This document shows, one piece after another, positions 27,328-36,437 of a stretch of DNA of 64,000 nt. The stretch spans positions 90,801-154,800 of the forward strand of contig NZ_JAAAWP010000006.1 in NCBI RefSeq assembly GCF_010500915.1. Reading direction: 5' to 3'. The notes under the pieces were generated by a model. It did not search any database, was not told the DNA's origin, and was given only the letters and a program-made list of their open reading frames with translations. Within the stretch, counting starts at the first letter, position 1. Every line of letters begins with the position of its first letter. The DNA comes from Alteromonas hispanica (lineage in GTDB: Bacteria > Pseudomonadota > Gammaproteobacteria > Enterobacterales > Alteromonadaceae). A program made the translations under genes and the position numbers.

Positions 27328-28671
27328 CTAGAGCAGAAATAGCGTACCTAAACCGAGGAAAGCAACAAAGCCTACTATGTCGGTCACCGTTGTGAGTATC
27401 ACGGAGCCAGACAGCGCAGGGTCTATCTTAAGCTTGTCGAGGATAATAGGCACAAACACACCGGCTAACGCCGCAGCTACAATATTGAACAAGATAGCCA
27501 AGCAAATAACCACGCCAAGCATAATATCGGTAAACCAAAAATAGGCGACTATACCAATAACCAAGGCCCAAATTACGCCATTCACGCCCCCTACTTTGAG
27601 CTCTTTTATCATTAAGGCTTTTATATTCGCGGGGGTAACTTGCCCAAGGGCCAAGCCCCTAACAATGAGCGTTAACGTTTGGCTACCGGCTATACCGCCC
27701 ATGCTGGCTACCACTGGCATTAACACAGCTAATGCCACTACCTGCTGTAGCGTGCCTTCAAACAAACCGATAAACCACGATGCCATAAACGCCGTTAACA
27801 GGTTTATACCAAGCCAAAGCGCTCTGTTTTTGGCACTCTTTGCAACAGGGGAGAACAAATCTTCGTCTTCATCCATACCCGCTGATGCCATAACTTGGCG
27901 CTCATAAAACTCGTTAACAAGCTCGCTTGCCGAGGTAATATCCAGCCTGCCAAGAAGCGTGTTGTTTTCATCTACCACGGGCAGTGAGGCTAGCCCAGAG
28001 CGCTGAACGGTTATCGATGCATTCATAGCATCATCTTCACCTTTGAACGTGGTGATGTTTTCTTCCGCAAGTGCAAGCAGCGATTTGTCTTCTTCAGCCG
28101 AAAACAGCTTATTTATTTTAACCAGCGCTGTAAATTGCCCCGTTCGATTCACTAAATAGATACTGTCGCAATGCTGAGGAACGTCTTTTTTCAACAAGCG
28201 TAGCGCCTCTCTCACCTTCGCGTTAGAAGGAAGCACAAGCTGTTCGTGATTAACCCAGTGCCCTATTTGGTTATCTGGAAAAAGGGACGCCTCTCTAAAG
28301 TATTTACGTTCTTTTGAATCAAGAGATTCGTAGGCCAAATCCACAAGGCGCTTGGGAAGTGAATCTAAAAGCTCGAGTAAATCATCGGCATAAATATCAG
28401 CAAAAATCGAGGCCCACTCATTGTGAGGCGTATTATCAATCAGGATTTCACGAGGATCGCTACGCATCTCTACCAGTACGTTAAGCTTTTGCTCTCGTGG
28501 TATCCCTTCCCAAACCACTAAACGAGGCTCTACGGGCAGCGATTCAAGCAAGGTGGCGATATAAACATCGTCTTGACCATTAAGCGCTGCTAATAGCGAT
28601 GCAGGATCTTCGGCCATACCTTCAGCGACAATCTCTTCGATTAAATCTGGTAGTTGATCAGCCACACTCAT
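27328..28671 (-). CDS. mgtE: Magnesium transporter MgtE
   Basis: A Mg2+ channel of about 447 residues. The N-terminal superhelical domain (ALNGQDDVYIATLLESLP) is followed by paired CBS domains at about 130-260 and five transmembrane helices. The pore helix region has PVVASMGGIAGSQTLTLIVRGLA. Mg2+ bound between the cytosolic domains gates the channel in the studied family member. The frame opens at a GTG at 28689 without a ribosome-binding site. The ATG at 28671 has AGGAG, but only one base away, so the start is uncertain. It is divergent from recQ. Confidence 0.93.
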   Translation of the reverse strand: MSVADQLPDLIEEIVAEGMAEDPASLLAALNGQDDVYIATLLESLPVEPRLVVWEGIPREQKLNVLVEMRSDPREILIDNTPHNEWASIFADIYADDLLELLDSLPKRLVDLAYESLDSKERKYFREASLFPDNQIGHWVNHEQLVLPSNAKVREALRLLKKDVPQHCDSIYLVNRTGQFTALVKINKLFSAEEDKSLLALAEENITTFKGEDDAMNASITVQRSGLASLPVVDENNTLLGRLDITSASELVNEFYERQVMASAGMDEDEDLFSPVAKSAKNRALWLGINLLTAFMASWFIGLFEGTLQQVVALAVLMPVVASMGGIAGSQTLTLIVRGLALGQVTPANIKALMIKELKVGGVNGVIWALVIGIVAYFWFTDIMLGVVICLAILFNIVAAALAGVFVPIILDKLKIDPALSGSVILTTVTDIVGFVAFLGLGTLFLL

Positions 28672-28881
28672 ACTCCTGTGAACACGCACTTATTAAATTG
28701 CTAATATCTAGAATATCATGTTGATACAAATGAAAATACTGACAGGTTATTATCAATACGTGACAACAAAACGGTTTATCCACTTATTTTTCAGTAGCCA
28801 AAAATTTTCGCGCTGAATTTTAGTCTAGTTTTTGCAATTGCCCCGTGAAGCCAAGCCAAAAAAAGCGTAAAATCTCGGGCT

Positions 28882-30720
28882 ATGATAACTGCATTAGCTA
28901 CTAGCGACTTACCAGCCCATTCACATAACGCCGTGTCTCCAGAAAGCGTCCTAAAAGATGTCTTTGGTTACGGCGAGTTTCGCGATGGTCAAGGAGAAGT
29001 CATTCACCATGTGTGCCAAGGGGGGGACGCGCTGGTGTTGTTACCCACCGGCGGCGGCAAGTCGTTGTGTTACCAAATTCCTGCCTTGGTTCGTGAAGGC
29101 ACAGCCATTGTTGTATCGCCACTGATATCGTTAATGCAGGATCAGGTAGAACAGCTCAAAGCCCTTGGTGTTAAAGCCGACTACCTCAACTCCACGTTAG
29201 ATGCCGAAGCACAAGCAAACATTAACGATTCGCTGATTACCGGAAAACTCGACCTCCTGTACGTTTCTCCGGAAAGGCTAATGCAATACGCTTTTCAGCA
29301 GTTGCTTGGTCGCGCCTCCATAGCACTGTTTGCTATTGATGAAGCACACTGCGTTTCCCACTGGGGGCACGACTTCCGACAAGACTATAGGGCGCTAGGT
29401 AAAATAAAGTCTCGCTTTTCACATATCCCTGTTATTGGCCTTACTGCCACTGCAGATACGGCCACTCAAGCCGATATTTTAACGCAACTCAACTTAAACG
29501 CGCCTTTAGTTTACAAAGGCAGCTTTGATCGGCCAAATATTCGCTACCGCGTTATGTCCAAATACAAAGCCTTCGACCAAGTTGTAAGTTATGTAAAGCA
29601 ACAGGAAGGTAGCGGAATTATTTACTGCAATAGCCGCGCAAAAGTTGACGACCTACACAACAAATTATTCAGACTGGGCTTTCGCTGCGCCGCCTACCAT
29701 GCAGGAATGGACAGTGATGAGCGCGAGTTGGTGCAGCGTCAGTTTCTCAATGACAAAATAGATATCGTTGTTGCTACCGTTGCCTTTGGCATGGGCATAA
29801 ATAAATCCAACGTGCGCTATGTTGTTCACCACGATGTACCCCGCAGTGTCGAAAGCTATTATCAAGAAACCGGACGGGCTGGTCGAGATGGGCTTGAATC
29901 TGAAGCATTGCTGCTGTTTGACGAAAAAGACGCAGCAAGGGTAAAGCAGTGGATAGAACAGGGGGAAAGTGGCGATAGAAACCATATTGAACTTCAAAAG
30001 TTCGCCGCCATGGAGGCTTTTTCCGAGGCACAAACTTGCCGAAGACAGGTATTGTTAAATTACTTTTCCCAATTTAGCGATAGCGCATGTGGCAACTGCG
30101 ATATATGCCTAGATCCGCCTAAAATGATAGACGGGCTGGTAATTGCTCAAAAAGTCTTATCATGCATATTGCGTTTGTCGCAACAGGCCTCAAGCCAGTA
30201 CATTATTGATGTATTACGCGGCAAGCAGCTTAAAAAGCTTCAAGAGGCAGGACACCATAAACTGTCTACCTATGGTATTGGCAAAGATAAATCGGATAGC
30301 TACTGGCACAACATTTTAAATCAGCTTGTGCACAAAGGTCTTATTCGCGTCGATATCACCGCCTATGCAGCACTGCGCTTAACAGAGGCCGCGCGCCCAG
30401 TACTTAAAGGAGAGGTGCCGGTACAGCTAGCGGTACCAAGATTGGAATTCAAGCCCGATAAAAAGACCAAGCAAGCACCAGCAAATTACGACCGTACATT
30501 ATTCACTCGGCTTAAGCACCTGCGTAAAGTATTGGCGGAAGAAAATGAGGTACCGCCATACGTTGTGTTTAGCGACGCGACTCTTGTAGACATGGCCTGC
30601 AAGCTGCCCGTAAACCGCACTACTCTGCTAGAAGTGAGCGGCGTGGGGCAAACTAAACTCGACCGGTACGGCGACGCCTTTATAAAACTCATCGACGACT
30701 ATATTCATAGAGACAGCTAG
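28882..30720 (+). CDS. recQ: ATP-dependent DNA helicase RecQ
   Basis: The 612-residue 3'-5' helicase acts in RecF-pathway recombination. SF2 motifs: Walker A LLPTGGGKSLCYQ, aromatic-rich DEAHCVSHWGHDFRQDY, LTATAD, and ETGRAGRDG. The zinc site is formed by C-(R) near TCRRQVLLNYF and CGNCDICLDPP. A winged helix follows, and the HRDC domain occupies the last 80 residues (VVFSDATLVDMA). Its last codons overlap a GAGACAGCTAG variant motif. It converges on the GST gene. Confidence 0.98.
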   Translation: MITALATSDLPAHSHNAVSPESVLKDVFGYGEFRDGQGEVIHHVCQGGDALVLLPTGGGKSLCYQIPALVREGTAIVVSPLISLMQDQVEQLKALGVKADYLNSTLDAEAQANINDSLITGKLDLLYVSPERLMQYAFQQLLGRASIALFAIDEAHCVSHWGHDFRQDYRALGKIKSRFSHIPVIGLTATADTATQADILTQLNLNAPLVYKGSFDRPNIRYRVMSKYKAFDQVVSYVKQQEGSGIIYCNSRAKVDDLHNKLFRLGFRCAAYHAGMDSDERELVQRQFLNDKIDIVVATVAFGMGINKSNVRYVVHHDVPRSVESYYQETGRAGRDGLESEALLLFDEKDAARVKQWIEQGESGDRNHIELQKFAAMEAFSEAQTCRRQVLLNYFSQFSDSACGNCDICLDPPKMIDGLVIAQKVLSCILRLSQQASSQYIIDVLRGKQLKKLQEAGHHKLSTYGIGKDKSDSYWHNILNQLVHKGLIRVDITAYAALRLTEAARPVLKGEVPVQLAVPRLEFKPDKKTKQAPANYDRTLFTRLKHLRKVLAEENEVPPYVVFSDATLVDMACKLPVNRTTLLEVSGVGQTKLDRYGDAFIKLIDDYIHRDS

Positions 30721-30738
30721 AGCCATAGAGACAGCGAG
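30710..30738 (+). repeat. Two degenerate GACAGTC-motif copies at the recQ end
   Basis: GAGACAGCTAG (30710-30720) ends on the recQ stop codon, and GAGACAGCGAG (30728-30738) follows 18 bases later. They match the motif core GAGACAG but not its GTCAC/GCAT tail, so relation to clusters A-E is uncertain. Confidence 0.4.
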
Positions 30739-30791
30739 AGTGTTGATCCGCACCGCACATTTTTGTAACGCTAAAACAAAATCAGCATGCC

Positions 30792-31460
30792 CTAGGCGTA
30801 AGCGTACTCTCCACCTTTCTCAAGGGCACGCTTATAAGCTGGGCGCTCATGAACACGCTTCACGTATCCACGAATAGCGGCAAAATCATCCGCTCTACCG
30901 CTAGCTACCAACGATTCTAGCGGAAATATCATTTGTACGTCGGCACCGGTAGGCTCGTCGCCAGCAAACCAAGTGTAATTGGCTAAATAAGACTCTACGT
31001 AACGAAGGCTTTGAGCCAAGTTAGGGCCGTAATATGCATTGATGATCCCGTCTACCAGCTTATCGGTGATGGGCTTAATGAAAAACGGTTTCGACCCTTT
31101 TTGTCGCGCCTTTTCCAGCACTAAGTTTGCCACTAGCGGCGGCATTAACGAACCCTCGGCGAAATGTAGCCAAAACCAATATTGTTGTAGCGCCTCTTCA
31201 TCTTTAGGCGCAGCAAAACTCGATTCGGCATGATTTCGTACTAAATATTCTACAATGGCACCCGACTCAGCAATGGCGCCGTGTGGTGTTGATAGAACAG
31301 GAGAGCGACCAAGAGGATGCACTGCCCGAAGAGAATCAGGCGCTAGGTTAGTGGTACTGTCTCGCTCATAAAATTCTATTTTGTAATCAACACCTAATTC
31401 TTCAAGCAACCATAAAATTCGTTGAGAGCGAGAATTATTTAAATGATGTAGTGTTAGCAT
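30792..31460 (-). CDS. Glutathione S-transferase
   Basis: The 222-residue protein has a thioredoxin-fold N-terminal domain, MLTLHHLNNSRSQRILWLLEEL, with S10 or R11 at the usual activating position. The cis-proline and glutathione-binding motif is GRSPVLSTPHGAIAESGAIVEYL (SP-V and ESGAI). The all-helical C-terminal domain contains FAGDEPTGADVQMIFPLE, the conserved N-capping box. The pattern resembles GstB/Ure2-like bacterial GSTs. The substrate is unknown. The ATG at 31460 has AAGGAAAG upstream. Confidence 0.93.
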   Translation of the reverse strand: MLTLHHLNNSRSQRILWLLEELGVDYKIEFYERDSTTNLAPDSLRAVHPLGRSPVLSTPHGAIAESGAIVEYLVRNHAESSFAAPKDEEALQQYWFWLHFAEGSLMPPLVANLVLEKARQKGSKPFFIKPITDKLVDGIINAYYGPNLAQSLRYVESYLANYTWFAGDEPTGADVQMIFPLESLVASGRADDFAAIRGYVKRVHERPAYKRALEKGGEYAYA

Positions 31461-32112
31461 ATCTTTCCTTTAAACCCGTTGATTGTACTAGTGTGGAAAC
31501 TAGGGTCTGTTAATCGCGTTATTGCTTTTGTTCTTGTGTTGTACTGTATACATTTATAACAGCCTGCAGGATTACTTATTACTGCCTGTTCATGTTGAAT
31601 TGTCTGCATGTATTGAAAGCGGCTGCCCACGCTTATCGACCAGTTGCTGCTGCGTAAGTGCTGTAGTTAATCGCGTTTCTGTTCTTTTTTCTTTAACGCC
31701 TTTTATTTACACCCAACTCATACTGCATTTAACGAAGAAAAAAGTCTGCTTTGTAATAACTATGTCGATATATTATCAGAACCTATACACTACAAGGGCG
31801 TGTTGATCTTTGCTGTACATTTTTGCAGCGGCCTGTGAGCTATTTAAACAAGGCGAATGGTTGAAGGTCTAGCGGGCTAAATCGAAACCATTCAACGCAG
31901 GGTAAATAGCTCATAGGCGCTGCCCGAAGGGGGCTAAATGGAAGCATTTTACTCTTTGTCGCCGCTTTTTTATTTAGGCTCTTTGACTTAGTCCACTAGG
32001 CCTACAGGACTGTTTCGCGATTAAAATGCTTCCATTTAGCCCAAAACTCGTACAACAAAGATTAACACGCCCTACTTTTTGGTTTTTTAACACGCAAGCG
32101 ATGTGAAAACTT
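31461..32112. other. Large intergenic region holding the foldback element
   Basis: This 652-base gap separates the divergent GST and 123-aa genes. The first half (31461-31794) shows no convincing gene; one open frame at 31522-31806 has no ribosome-binding site and cysteine-rich improbable content. The second half is the foldback at 31795-32073. Confidence 0.6.
31795..32073. mobile_element. 279-bp foldback / MITE-like element forming a three-way junction
   Basis: Terminal inverted repeats of 24 bases (31795-31818 and 32050-32073, 22 of 24 matching) begin AGGGCGTGTT and end AACACGCCCT. Inside are two more hairpins. Arm A pairs 31825-31846 with 31903-31923 (one mismatch, one bulge) and an inner GAATGGTT/AACCATTC. 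Arm B pairs 31931-31951 with 32022-32042, 21 of 21 perfect, with an inner AGTCC/GGACT. GGGCTAAAT occurs in both arms. No open frame and no obvious target duplication. A non-autonomous transposon is the first guess; a structured RNA is the alternative. A T-rich run follows the right end (32076-32088). Confidence 0.7.
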
Positions 32113-32484
32113 ATGCACAACCCTTCTCACCACTTTGTAACGGACATCATCAGCGCCCTTCACACTACACAAAGCAGTGTTCAAATAGCCGTACCTTTGC
32201 CTATGTCGCCGTTGAAAACTGAACAATGGGTAAACCAATTTATATCCCATTTTTCATTTCAGCCGTCGCAACCAGATTGGGGTGCCGATAGGTATCAGGT
32301 GGTACTGACCTCTGCAGACCAAAACCCTTCCACCTCAGAAAAAAAAGCATTTCAATGCTTGCTGTGCATCGAATGGTTATGTGAAGCCATATGGCTTGAA
32401 CCTATTGGTAATGAGCATGTGGGAATGACGCAAAACCCAGGGTTTATTAGCGACTACTTAAGACAGCAAGCTGCGCTGGTTTGA
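32113..32484 (+). CDS. Hypothetical protein, 123 aa
   Basis: A soluble 123-residue protein with no signal peptide or membrane helix. It starts 40 bases after the foldback element and ends 49 bases before the GGDEF/EAL gene on the same strand. The middle is W/Q-rich (SFQPSQPDWGADRYQVVLTS) and the end has CLLCIEWLCEAIWLEP. I do not recognise a family. The ribosome-binding site is poor (no clear AGG before ATG 32113). Its open frame and amino-acid mix look coding, but this is uncertain. Confidence 0.5.
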   Translation: MHNPSHHFVTDIISALHTTQSSVQIAVPLPMSPLKTEQWVNQFISHFSFQPSQPDWGADRYQVVLTSADQNPSTSEKKAFQCLLCIEWLCEAIWLEPIGNEHVGMTQNPGFISDYLRQQAALV

Positions 32485-32533
32485 TCGGAAAACATCCATT
32501 TCCTTACGTTCACCTTTGAATTACACTAATTGA

Positions 32534-35395
32534 ATGAAAATCAGATTGTTACCATCAACAAACAACAACACTACTGGCCTTTTTGCGTTGGTATGGGTAA
32601 CGCTGATTTTTTTTAGCTTCTGCGGCGTCGCAACAGCTAGTGTCAAAGATATTGCCATTGACGAGTCTTTTGAAAAGGTGCTTATTAATGAATACGCCGT
32701 TACTACCTACGCTGCCAACTCCGCTACCTATTTCGATATTCTAGAAGGCACTCGTTCTTTCGCAACGCCTCAAACGTCTATAGCGAATTCGCGATTATGG
32801 ATGTCAGCTAACATCAATCACACGGGTTTTAGTGCCATTTCCTTAGTACTTACTGTCGATCGCTTAAACCTGGACGATTTACAGATTTATCTGCTCAACG
32901 ATAATAACCGTATCATCAAATCTTATCGTTATCAGGCAGGAAAAGGAGACTTCTCGCTGCCACAGCCAGCGCCAACTATTCGCCAAGCTTTCACTCTACA
33001 ACCCTACCAAAATGCAAGGGTACTGATAGGAATTAAAGACAATGGGTTAACTCACATTCCTATCACTCTTTGGCAAAGGGATTTACTCGAACAATACGAT
33101 AAAAATATGCTGGTGACGCTGGGCGCAATATTGGGAGTATTTGCACTTATTATCGCGTATTTTTTACTGTCTTATTTTCACCAGCGCATAGCTACCCGAT
33201 TTTGGCTTACCATGGCAACTGTCGCAATGCTGGCTACGTTTTTGATTTTTCAAAGCGGTCTTGGATTTTGGCCTAGCCTAACCAACGCCGCAGAATTGGC
33301 TTTTACCGCTAGTATCACTATGCTGCTGCTGTGCTTAGCAAAAGTTACGCATCACCTATTTCCCCGTATTCCAATATATCTGCGCACTATCAATTTCGCC
33401 GTTGCACTAGCAGGTTTATATTGCTTGTTTGTCGCACCTGCTCAGACGGTATTTATACTACTCATTGTCTTTGCGGCAGTGGGTTTGTGCCAGGTTTTAC
33501 TGGCCATCGTGTTTAATGAAAATAAGCAAACAGGCCGCTTTTTTTCTATCGGCTGGCTTTCCCTTTTCGCTTTGTTGGCCTTGTGTGTGCAAGGCCTTTA
33601 TCACCTCATGGTTTACACCTTCGACGTCATGCTAGCTATGCTGTTTTTCAGCGCTTTTAGTTTGCTATGTTTTGGAATGGCGGCTATCGCAAAAGAGAAG
33701 TTATACAACCGCAGACAGCTGGTTAAAAAAGAAGAAATAATTACCGACTTAAATCAATTTTATGACCTCTTTAGGAATTCTGCTGAAGGCCATTACACCT
33801 CTACGTGGGATGGTACCTTGCTGTCGGTAAACCCAGCCATGTATAAGCTGTTTGGCTATGATGATGAAGAAGACATGCTGGCAACGGGAGAAAGTACTCT
33901 CGCGTTTTACGCAAATACCGAAGACAGGCAGCATCTACTTGGTGAACTTTCACAATGTGGCCATTTAACCGGAAAGGAAATAAGGGCTAAGCGCAAAAAT
34001 GGCGATGAATTTTGGGTGTCACTGTCCTGCCGAATGCAGGAGAAAAACGACGGCCCTCGCATTTTTGGTTCAATTATCGATATCACGGAGAAAAAGCAAT
34101 CCGACCTTAACCTGCAATATTTGGCTACTCACGACTCGCTAACCGGTGCCTTTAATCGCCGGCAATTTGAGACTGAATTTAAGAAAAACGTAGCGTCGCC
34201 ATCAACGCCCCCAGTGTGCTTGTTATATTTAGATTTAGACAGGTTTAAGATTGTAAACGATACCTGCGGTCATAAAGCTGGGGATGTGTTAATTAAAGAT
34301 ATCGCGAAGGTAATTGAAAACACGCTTTCTAGTAATGCGCTCTTAGCTCGGCTGGGAGGTGATGAGTTTGGCGTCATTTATACCGAACTTGAAGAGCATG
34401 CCGTATATTCTAATGCAGAAGACATACTCAATGCGGTACATGACTACCGCTTTATGTGGAATAACCGAATTTTCAATTTGGGGGTTAGCATTGGCATGGT
34501 TGTCTGTGACGACGCTTCTGTCAGCGCAGGGCAATATTTAAGCATGGCTGATGCTGCATGTTACTTTGCCAAAGATCAGGGTAGAAATCAGATACACAGA
34601 TATAACCGAAACGATGAGAGTATGCAGCGCTATCAGCGCGAACTCGACTGGGTATCGACCATTAACGGCGCGTTGGAAGAAAATCGTTTCGAGCTTTATT
34701 ATCAGCCGTTGCGACCTCTTACAAAGGCGAACGATGGTTATTATTATGAAGTGTTGCTGCGTTTACGTGAAGCCAATGGAAAAATAGTGGAGCCGGCTAA
34801 TTTCCTGCCTACTGCAGAACGATTCGAAATGAATGTTAATGTAGATAAGTGGGTAGTAACTAATACCTTTAAATGGTTATCAGAAAACCCCGAGCATCTC
34901 GAAAAGCTTAAACGCTGCAGCATAAACTTAAACTGCCATTCGTTAACAGACAGAGATTTTACGCTGTTTATTTTAAACGCGTTTGAAACCTACGGCATTC
35001 CCCACCATAAAATTTGCTTCGAGGTTATCGAGTCGGTAGCCATCATCAAATTAGACGACACGCTTGCATTTATGCAGACCTTCAATAATTTAGGCTGCTC
35101 ATTCGCCTTAGACGACTTTGGCAGCGGCTTCTCTTCTTATAACTATTTAAAGAGCCTGCCTGTAGACCAAGTAAAGATAGACGGAATGTTTATTAAAGAT
35201 ATGCTCAACGACAGTATTGATACCGCCATGGTTGCATCGATTAAAGATGTGGCGAAAGCTATGGGAATGAAAACCGTTGCAGAATTTGTAGAAAATGAAG
35301 CCACTATGACTCAGCTTGGTAATATGGGAATAGACTTTGCTCAGGGCTACGGAGTTGCGAAGCCCGCACCATTACGCGATTTCACTCCGCTTTAA
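32534..35395 (+). CDS. 7TM-receptor GGDEF/EAL sensor protein
   Basis: The 953-residue protein has a signal peptide ending near ATAS, a periplasmic 7TMR-DISM-type domain (about 40-180), seven transmembrane helices (about 190-390), a PAS domain (about 410-525, NSAEGHYTSTWDGTLLSVNPAMYKLFGY region), a GGDEF domain and an EAL domain. The cyclase motif is intact (LGGDEFG). The EAL motif reads EVL (YEVLLRL), but the later residues NLNCHS, EVIES, ALDDFGSGFSSY and KIDG are present, so phosphodiesterase activity is likely. The ligand is unknown. It is probably co-transcribed with the small gene before it. Confidence 0.92.
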   Translation: MKIRLLPSTNNNTTGLFALVWVTLIFFSFCGVATASVKDIAIDESFEKVLINEYAVTTYAANSATYFDILEGTRSFATPQTSIANSRLWMSANINHTGFSAISLVLTVDRLNLDDLQIYLLNDNNRIIKSYRYQAGKGDFSLPQPAPTIRQAFTLQPYQNARVLIGIKDNGLTHIPITLWQRDLLEQYDKNMLVTLGAILGVFALIIAYFLLSYFHQRIATRFWLTMATVAMLATFLIFQSGLGFWPSLTNAAELAFTASITMLLLCLAKVTHHLFPRIPIYLRTINFAVALAGLYCLFVAPAQTVFILLIVFAAVGLCQVLLAIVFNENKQTGRFFSIGWLSLFALLALCVQGLYHLMVYTFDVMLAMLFFSAFSLLCFGMAAIAKEKLYNRRQLVKKEEIITDLNQFYDLFRNSAEGHYTSTWDGTLLSVNPAMYKLFGYDDEEDMLATGESTLAFYANTEDRQHLLGELSQCGHLTGKEIRAKRKNGDEFWVSLSCRMQEKNDGPRIFGSIIDITEKKQSDLNLQYLATHDSLTGAFNRRQFETEFKKNVASPSTPPVCLLYLDLDRFKIVNDTCGHKAGDVLIKDIAKVIENTLSSNALLARLGGDEFGVIYTELEEHAVYSNAEDILNAVHDYRFMWNNRIFNLGVSIGMVVCDDASVSAGQYLSMADAACYFAKDQGRNQIHRYNRNDESMQRYQRELDWVSTINGALEENRFELYYQPLRPLTKANDGYYYEVLLRLREANGKIVEPANFLPTAERFEMNVNVDKWVVTNTFKWLSENPEHLEKLKRCSINLNCHSLTDRDFTLFILNAFETYGIPHHKICFEVIESVAIIKLDDTLAFMQTFNNLGCSFALDDFGSGFSSYNYLKSLPVDQVKIDGMFIKDMLNDSIDTAMVASIKDVAKAMGMKTVAEFVENEATMTQLGNMGIDFAQGYGVAKPAPLRDFTPL

Positions 35396-35675
35396 TAACA
35401 AACCTTAATCCCTCCTTAAACAGGACTCAGGTTAACAAATAAAAAAGAGTAATAGGACAAACACACCAAAACCCGTCTAAATGCGTATAATACCCCACAC
35501 AATACAATGCTATCGTTTGATTGCGCAGTAAAAACAATACACACAACAAATGATATAATGTAACATTAACGAATAAATGTGCTGCCAAACCCAGCAGCAA
35601 TCAGTGACGATATCCGGCTTGTAAAAGCTGAGATTATCCCCACATATGGCCTACTGTCCTAAGCGTAGAAGTAAC

Positions 35676-36290
35676 ATGAGTAGCAAACAGCCTAAATACG
35701 AATTTGTCAGTTCAGCGAAATTGCCAACACGACTTGGTGAATTCAAAATCCATGGTTTTGTAGAAGCCAGTGGCCAAGAGCATGTTGCTCTGTCTTACGG
35801 CAGCTGGAAAGAAGGCGACGTTGTCCCTATTCGTATTCATTCAGAGTGCCTTACCGGCGACTCACTTTTCAGTACCCGATGCGATTGCGGCTTTCAATTA
35901 GAAAAAGCCATGCAAAACATTGTCGATAACGGCTACGGTGTATTGCTTTACCTTCGTCAAGAAGGACGCGGTATAGGGCTACTCAACAAAATCCGAGCGT
36001 ATAATCTGCAAGACAGTGGAATGGATACTGTAGAAGCCAACGAACATTTAGGCTTCGACGCCGACCTTCGCAGCTATGATATCTGTAAACTCATGCTCGA
36101 TACGCTGAACATAAAGCGTGTAGAGTTGATGACTAACAATCCTAAAAAGCTTGCTGCTCTTGAAGCACTTGGCATTGATGTAGTGTCTAGACGTCCTATT
36201 GACCATGGCATTACGAAGGACAACAAGCAGTATTTAAAAACCAAAACAGAGAAGCTGGGGCATGCATTCGACCCTCACGTGTTTAAATAA
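35676..36290 (+). CDS. ribA: GTP cyclohydrolase II
   Basis: RibA opens GTP to the pyrimidine precursor of riboflavin. The product of 204 residues has the zinc site C-(x10)-C-x-C in SECLTGDSLFSTRCDCG and the arginine/nucleotide loop LRQEGRGIGLLNKI. The C-terminal MTNNPKKLAALEALGIDV is typical. The frame opens at 35646, but the ATG at 35676 fits the family start better and has AGAAG upstream. I saw no FMN riboswitch signature before it. A strong terminator follows. Confidence 0.95.
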   Translation: MSSKQPKYEFVSSAKLPTRLGEFKIHGFVEASGQEHVALSYGSWKEGDVVPIRIHSECLTGDSLFSTRCDCGFQLEKAMQNIVDNGYGVLLYLRQEGRGIGLLNKIRAYNLQDSGMDTVEANEHLGFDADLRSYDICKLMLDTLNIKRVELMTNNPKKLAALEALGIDVVSRRPIDHGITKDNKQYLKTKTEKLGHAFDPHVFK

Positions 36291-36305
36291 TATAAAATGA
36301 TAATG

Positions 36306-36336
36306 AAAACGCCCGCTTCAATTTAGCGGGCGTTTT
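36306..36336 (+). terminator. Rho-independent terminator of ribA
   Basis: Perfect 12-base arms (36306-36317 and 36325-36336), core CGCCCGCT/AGCGGGCG with a 7-base loop and a T6 run. It begins 15 bases after the ribA stop. Confidence 0.93.
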
Positions 36337-36388
36337 TTATTCAGCTTAGGTTAATTAACGGCAAGTTATAACGTATACAGACTTACCC

Positions 36389-36426
36389 ACATTGTCGGTC
36401 GCTCATCAAGCGACTTTAAGCAATGT
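36389..36426 (+). promoter_or_regulatory. Leader hairpin abutting the DUF3300 ribosome-binding site
   Basis: Inner stem GTCGCT/AGCGAC (36398-36403 and 36409-36414, loop CATCA) and outer stem ACATTG/CAATGT (36389-36394 and 36421-36426) end directly before AAGGAG (36427-36432). It could modulate translation of the DUF3300 gene. Structure by eye only. Confidence 0.4.
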
Positions 36427-36437
36427 AAGGAGAATGT

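Noticed and set aside
31542-31563. CTGT...ACAG as a second LexA site
   Set aside because: The spacer is 11 bases, not 8, and no SOS-type gene follows.
31522-31806. 94-aa open frame in the gap before the foldback
   Set aside because: No ribosome-binding site, odd cysteine-rich composition, and its end runs into the left terminal repeat of the foldback.
31795-32073. Integron attC site reading of the foldback
   Set aside because: The ends lack the GTTRRRY/RYYYAAC core boxes in the right place and no integrase or cassette array is present.
35396-35675. FMN riboswitch before ribA
   Set aside because: The conserved RFN blocks are not visible; only a TATAAT-like sequence at 35554-35559 and a short hairpin near 35580-35600.
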